Assembly: GCA_937138495.1 (NCBI GenBank)
Contig: CAKZPE010000063.1
Location: forward strand, 1-58,475
Direction of reading: 5' to 3'
From: an uncultured Oceanospirillaceae bacterium
GTDB taxonomy: Bacteria; Pseudomonadota; Gammaproteobacteria; Pseudomonadales; Balneatricaceae
DNA length: 58,475 nt
Positions 53,681 through 58,475 of this stretch are shown in pieces (positions within the stretch are counted from its first letter, which is position 1; every line of letters begins with the position of its first letter). The notes beneath the pieces were generated by a model that saw only the letters and a list, made by a program, of their open reading frames with translations, had not been told where the DNA came from and searched no databases. A program made the position numbers and the translations under genes.

Positions 53681-54970
53681 TTAACGCAGCTTTTCCATCA
53701 TGCCGTAGTACCACATTCCTGCGGCCATCATCTGACCGCTGACCCAGTCACCGAACGGCAGGCGGATGTGGCTGATATCCGCAAAAACATCAAACTTCTC
53801 CATCGACCCGGCCACCGCATCTCCCATGATTTCAGCGATGATATGGGTCAGGCCGATCCCATGACCGGAATAGCCCTGTGCGTAATAGACGTTGTCCGAC
53901 AGTTTACCCAGCTGCGGTATCCGGTTCACCACGATGCCCATCATGCCGCTCCAGGCATACTCGATTTCCACACCTTTTAAGCGGGGGAAGGTCTTTTCGA
54001 TGCCCGGTCGCAGTTCCGCCCGGATATCTCTGGATTCCCGGCCGGAATAGTTCGCGCCGCCACCAAACATCAGCCGTTTGTCCGCCGTCAGCCGGTAGTA
54101 GTCCAGCACGAAACGGCAGTCATACACCGCCAGATCCTGCGGATTGATCTGGCTGGCAACCTCATCCCCCAGCGGTTTGGTCACAACATTGCCGCCACAG
54201 GCAGGAATGATCATACCTTTCATTTTTGCACCGCCCAGGCGGTGATAGGCATTGCCCGCCAGAATGACCGATTTAGCCGTTACCTTGCCCTGTTCGGTAA
54301 TCACCGCCGGTGCCGCGCCTTGCTGAATATCCACAACCTTTGAGTTTTCGAAAATCAGCGCACCCATGGATTCCGCCGCCCGGGCCTCACCAATGCACAG
54401 GTTCAGCGAATGCAGGTGCATATTGCGGGTGTTCAGCACACCGCCATGATAAATATCCGTTTCCAGATATTCCGGGATCTGTGCGGCAGACAGCAACGTC
54501 ACATCATCCCCCATGCCCCGCTCAACCGCCTCGTTATAGCCTGCTTCCAACTCCTGCATATGAGACGGTTTGTAGGCCGTGTGTAAATGCCCATGCTTGA
54601 GATCACACTGAATACCGTACTTTTCCACGCGAGACTTAATGATCTCATGCCCCCGCCAGCGCAGGTTCCAGACGAAGTCCTCTCCGGCCTTTCCCATCTT
54701 GGGCACCAGCTGCTTCAGCAAGGCTTTATCACCGGACAACGAACCGGTGACCTGGCCACCGTTGCGACCGGTTGCCCCCCAGCCAATTTTAGTCGCTTCA
54801 ATGATGGCAACCTTAAAGCCCTTCTCTGCCAGTTCAACCGCCGTTGCTACGCCGGTAAAGCCACCACCGACAATCGCTACATCCACCTGATGTTCCCCCT
54901 CAAGCCGGGGATACTCTGTCGCCTCATTCAGGGACTTCGCATAGTAGTTGTCACAGTATTGCGCTTGCAT
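53681..54970 (-). CDS. puuB: Gamma-glutamylputrescine oxidase-like FAD oxidoreductase
   Basis: This 429-residue DAO-type flavoprotein has the FAD motif VDVAIVGGGFTGVATAVELAEKG (the GGGFTG part near residue 35), a GWGATGRNGGQVTGSL stretch, and a conserved C-terminal GYSGHGIGLTH motif. These are the PuuB signatures. It oxidises gamma-glutamylputrescine to the aldehyde. It is divergent from the PuuA-like ligase that makes its substrate. The precursor lacks a signal peptide, as expected for a cytosolic enzyme. Confidence 0.92.
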   Translation of the reverse strand: MQAQYCDNYYAKSLNEATEYPRLEGEHQVDVAIVGGGFTGVATAVELAEKGFKVAIIEATKIGWGATGRNGGQVTGSLSGDKALLKQLVPKMGKAGEDFVWNLRWRGHEIIKSRVEKYGIQCDLKHGHLHTAYKPSHMQELEAGYNEAVERGMGDDVTLLSAAQIPEYLETDIYHGGVLNTRNMHLHSLNLCIGEARAAESMGALIFENSKVVDIQQGAAPAVITEQGKVTAKSVILAGNAYHRLGGAKMKGMIIPACGGNVVTKPLGDEVASQINPQDLAVYDCRFVLDYYRLTADKRLMFGGGANYSGRESRDIRAELRPGIEKTFPRLKGVEIEYAWSGMMGIVVNRIPQLGKLSDNVYYAQGYSGHGIGLTHIIAEIMGDAVAGSMEKFDVFADISHIRLPFGDWVSGQMMAAGMWYYGMMEKLR

Positions 54971-55167
54971 CCGCTCTCTCCGAAGTGGCTTGTTATGACG
55001 GACTGAAGTGAATTTTGCACAATTTTGTTCCCGTCATCTCATGAACAGAAAACAACAAAACAGGCCTGTTTAAACGCTGCCAAAACCGGCCAGACCTCTG
55101 AAAAATCACATCAAGACATTGATTAGTAAAGATTTTATCTAAAAATCACTTATATAAACCGTCATAA

Positions 55168-55240
55168 CAAGTGATCATTTTTTTGATCATATTATGGATA
55201 TAAAGCCACTTTAACAAGATTATTGTAAAAAATATGATCA
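55168..55240. promoter_or_regulatory. TGATCA motif cluster in the divergent puuB-puuA region
   Basis: Palindromic TGATCA occurs at 55172-55177, 55184-55189 and 55235-55240. The first two are 12 bases apart, about one helical turn. The whole 405-base intergenic stretch is AT-rich and has no gene. Confidence 0.5.
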
Positions 55241-55291
55241 ATTTTCTCTTGACTCATCCCTGCCGAAAACCTAATTTAATACACAGTTGAA

Positions 55292-55309
55292 CATTATATT
55301 GATCACTTG
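55292..55309. promoter_or_regulatory. PuuR-like operator near puuA
   Basis: CATTATATT followed by TGATCACTTG. The reverse complement, CAAGTGATCA then AATATAATG, shares the AATATAATG core of the E. coli PuuR site (AAAATATAATGAACA). The inverted partner CAAGTGATCA lies at 55168-55177. Confidence 0.55.
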
Positions 55310-55375
55310 CATTAAACCCGACGCACTTAATAACAGGTTTCCGGGCCACGCAGTACAAAAACAAAAAGGCATCCC

Positions 55376-56764
55376 ATGTCCGAGCAAACACAGAACCACA
55401 GTCACCAACACCCTGCCACCGCCGCCCTGCTGGATAAGCACCCTGAAATTAAAGCTGTGGATCTACTCATCAGCGACTTAAACGGCGTCACCCGGGGCAA
55501 GCGTATTGAATGCAGCGCACTGGACCATGCAATGGAAGATGGCATTAACCTGCCTGCATCACTGTTCTCGCTGGATATCACCGGCAAAACCGTTGAAGAC
55601 TGCGGCCTGGGGCTGCATATCGGTGAACCCGACAGACTCTGCCTGCTCAGCCCCGAAAGCCTGACACTGGCCCCCTGGCAGCGCCGCCCGACCGCGCAGG
55701 CACTGATGAGCATGTACGAGCCGGATGGTCAGCCTTACTTTGCCGACCCGCGCCATGTGCTGAGCAGCATCACTAAACGCCTCACCGATATGGGGCTAAC
55801 CCCGGTGGTTGCCGTTGAGCTGGAGTTTTATCTGGTTGATCCCAAACGCGACAACAAAGGCTTCCCGCAACCGCCAATTTCCCCCCGCACCGGTCAGCGC
55901 GAAGAACATACTCAGGTTTACTCCGTTAACATCCTTGACGAATACAGCGCCTTTCTGGAAGACATCGCCAATTACACTGCTGCCCAGAATATTCCGGCAG
56001 ATACCGCCGTCGCTGAATATGCGCCGGGGCAGTTCGAAATCAACCTCAAGCATCAGGATGATCCGCTGGCGGCCTGCGATAACGCAATCCTGCTTAAACG
56101 GGTGATTAAAGCCGTCGCTGAAAAACACGGTATGGAAGCCTCATTCATGGCCAAGCCATACGAGGAAGAAGCCGGCAGCGGCACCCATATTCACGTCAGT
56201 CTGGTGGATGAAGCCGGTAACAACATCCTGGCCGAAGAGGGCCGCGAATACAGCGAAAAAATGGAACACGCCATCGCCGGCCTGCTTGAGTTCATGCCTG
56301 CTTCCATGGCGTTCTTCTGCCCAAACGTCAATTCATATCGCCGCATGCGCCCGGAATACTACGTGCCAATGGCCCCTAACTGGGGTGTGGATAACCGCAC
56401 CACCTCACTGCGCATTCCCGCCAGTGGCAACAGTGCCAAGCGGATTGAACACCGGGTATCCGGTGCCGATGCCAACCCGTATCTGGTGATGGCCTCCATC
56501 CTTGCGGGTATTCACTACGGCCTGAGTCAGGCGCAAGCACCTGCTAAGCCACGCATCGAAGGCAATGCTTTTGCTCAGGACGGTGTCGGCCTGCCGACCC
56601 GGATGCACGATGCCCTGCAACAGATGGCAGACAGCGAGTTACTGCGCGAATACTTCACGCCGGCATTCCTGGACCTGTTCATCGTATGCAAACGCGAAGA
56701 GCTGTCTGAATTTGAACGCCATGTCACAGCGCTCGAAAGCCAGTGGTTCCTGACCACGGTGTAA
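55376..56764 (+). CDS. puuA: Glutamine synthetase family, gamma-glutamylputrescine synthetase-like
   Basis: This 462-residue protein is a type I glutamine synthetase homologue. It has the metal-binding motif VAVELEFYLVDP, the substrate loop GSGTHIHVSLVDE, and NRTTSLRIPASGNSAKRIEHRVSGADANPYLVMA (cut here). The C-terminus keeps the order of ligands but lacks the adenylylation loop signature. PuuA joins glutamate to putrescine at the start of the pathway. It is divergent from puuB and followed by the binding protein gene. A homologue acting on other amines cannot be excluded. Confidence 0.9.
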   Translation: MSEQTQNHSHQHPATAALLDKHPEIKAVDLLISDLNGVTRGKRIECSALDHAMEDGINLPASLFSLDITGKTVEDCGLGLHIGEPDRLCLLSPESLTLAPWQRRPTAQALMSMYEPDGQPYFADPRHVLSSITKRLTDMGLTPVVAVELEFYLVDPKRDNKGFPQPPISPRTGQREEHTQVYSVNILDEYSAFLEDIANYTAAQNIPADTAVAEYAPGQFEINLKHQDDPLAACDNAILLKRVIKAVAEKHGMEASFMAKPYEEEAGSGTHIHVSLVDEAGNNILAEEGREYSEKMEHAIAGLLEFMPASMAFFCPNVNSYRRMRPEYYVPMAPNWGVDNRTTSLRIPASGNSAKRIEHRVSGADANPYLVMASILAGIHYGLSQAQAPAKPRIEGNAFAQDGVGLPTRMHDALQQMADSELLREYFTPAFLDLFIVCKREELSEFERHVTALESQWFLTTV

Positions 56765-56811
56765 GTACCTTACCCGGCCCGCAGTACCTCACTGCGGCAA
56801 CCGGATGTTAA

Positions 56812-57957
<1,146 letters not shown>

Positions 57958-57966
57958 TCGCCGTCG

Positions 57967-57993
57967 GTTACCGGCAGCCGCACTGCCGGTAAC
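57967..57993 (+). other. Stem-loop 1 in the potF-potG gap
   Basis: Perfect 11-bp arms GTTACCGGCAG / CTGCCGGTAAC with a 5-base loop, starting 9 bases after the potF stop. There is no T-run. Confidence 0.75.
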
Positions 57994-57998
57994 ACTGC

Positions 57999-58049
57999 AT
58001 GGCTAAACCTTTGCGATGATTCCGGCGAAGATCACAAAGGTTTAGCCAT
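57999..58049 (+). other. Stem-loop 2 in the potF-potG gap
   Basis: Perfect 15-bp arms ATGGCTAAACCTTTG / CAAAGGTTTAGCCAT enclose 21 bases. There is no T-run after it. Together with stem-loop 1 it probably protects or uncouples the binding-protein message from the ATPase message. Confidence 0.75.
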
Positions 58050-58135
58050 TCACATGAGACACTGGCACGGCAAGGGCTCAGTACCTGCCGTGTCATTATC
58101 ATCAATAATTATAAGACGTCATCGGAGGCCTCCCC

Positions 58136-58475
58136 ATGACACACGCGCAACGCATCGATACCGACGGCACAGAAGCCACTCCGGACGACATCCCTTTATG
58201 GAAACAGGACGGCGCCCAGCCCTTCCTGCGGATTGAAAACATCACCAAGAAATTTGGTGACTTTACCGCCGTGGATAACATCTCGCTGGATATCTATAAA
58301 AACGAACTGTTCTGCCTGCTGGGCGGGTCCGGGTCCGGGAAAAGTACCCTGTTGCGCATGCTGGCGGGGTTTGAAGCGCCAACCTCCGGTAAGATCATCA
58401 TCGACGGTGTGGACATGGCCGGCATTCAGCCGTGGAAGCGGCCGGTGAATATGATGTTTCAGTCCTATGCGCTGT
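58136..58475 (+). CDS. potG: Polyamine ABC transporter ATP-binding protein, 3' end outside the window
   Basis: The ATG at 58136 follows CGGAGG and the frame stays open to the window end (113 codons). It shows LRIENITKKFGDFTAVDNISLDI (cut), Walker A LLGGSGSGKSTLLRML, and Q-loop MMFQSYAL. The N-terminal 35 residues are longer than in typical ABC subunits, as in PotG. It is the ATPase of the putrescine importer with the PotF-like protein. Confidence 0.9.
   Translation, partial: MTHAQRIDTDGTEATPDDIPLWKQDGAQPFLRIENITKKFGDFTAVDNISLDIYKNELFCLLGGSGSGKSTLLRMLAGFEAPTSGKIIIDGVDMAGIQPWKRPVNMMFQSYAL

Overview
The window looks like chromosome of a marine heterotrophic gammaproteobacterium, most likely Oceanospirillales/Oceanospirillaceae (Amphritea, Neptunomonas or Marinobacterium-like). 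This is inferred from gene content: TRAP dicarboxylate uptake, BCCT transport, gamma-butyrobetaine/carnitine and polyamine catabolism, DctB/DctD, and gammaproteobacterial core genes (rpiA, long ilvA, tex, proteobacterial gshA). No rRNA, tRNA, CRISPR array or complete insertion sequence was recognised.

Layout. 1-4.8 kb: truncated MMPL/RND exporter, YHS lipoprotein, rpiA, ilvA and an unknown membrane protein. 4.9-12.3 kb: a complete functional-amyloid operon on the minus strand (fapA-B-C-D-E-F) behind its own sigma54 activator. A well-formed sigma54 -24/-12 element precedes fapA, and several dyad sites lie between regulator and operon. 12.4-24 kb: a C4-dicarboxylate module, with TRAP genes dctP-Q-M, a chemoreceptor carrying a c-type haem motif, and the DctB/DctD two-component system. 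dctP has a near-consensus sigma54 promoter with two upstream dyads. A 2.5-kb insert carrying one autotransporter gene splits the module and is flanked by a 63-bp exact direct repeat of the dctD 3' end.

24-34 kb: tex, gshA, a YciI-like gene, a LysR regulator divergent from gamma-butyrobetaine dioxygenase, a lipoprotein, and an MFS transporter with an unusual repetitive C-terminal tail. 34.0-39.2 kb is an accessory island. It begins with a C-terminal remnant of a ureidoglycolate lyase-like gene and holds four related copies (A-D) of a multi-hairpin repeat. Between the copies lie a BRCT-domain gene, a periplasmic-sensor diguanylate cyclase and a DinJ/YafQ-type toxin-antitoxin pair.

39.2-50.4 kb: pterin dehydratase, BCCT transporter, SDR dehydrogenase and GlxA-type AraC regulator (probably betaine/carnitine related), a sterol-desaturase family protein, a methyltransferase plus SagB-type oxidoreductase, a GNAT/DUF3179 pair, and a YbfB-like MFS with divergent LysR. 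50.4-52.9 kb: modABC molybdate uptake. 53-58.5 kb: putrescine utilisation, with a PuuR-like regulator, PuuB-like oxidase, PuuA-like ligase, PotF-like binding protein and the start of the PotG-like ATPase.

Three themes deserve attention: (1) the Fap amyloid operon tied to a VpsR/FleQ-like activator through visible sigma54 architecture; (2) the covarying multi-hairpin repeat family around accessory genes; (3) the dctD-tail duplication framing an autotransporter insertion. All functional calls come from reading the sequence; no database search was run.
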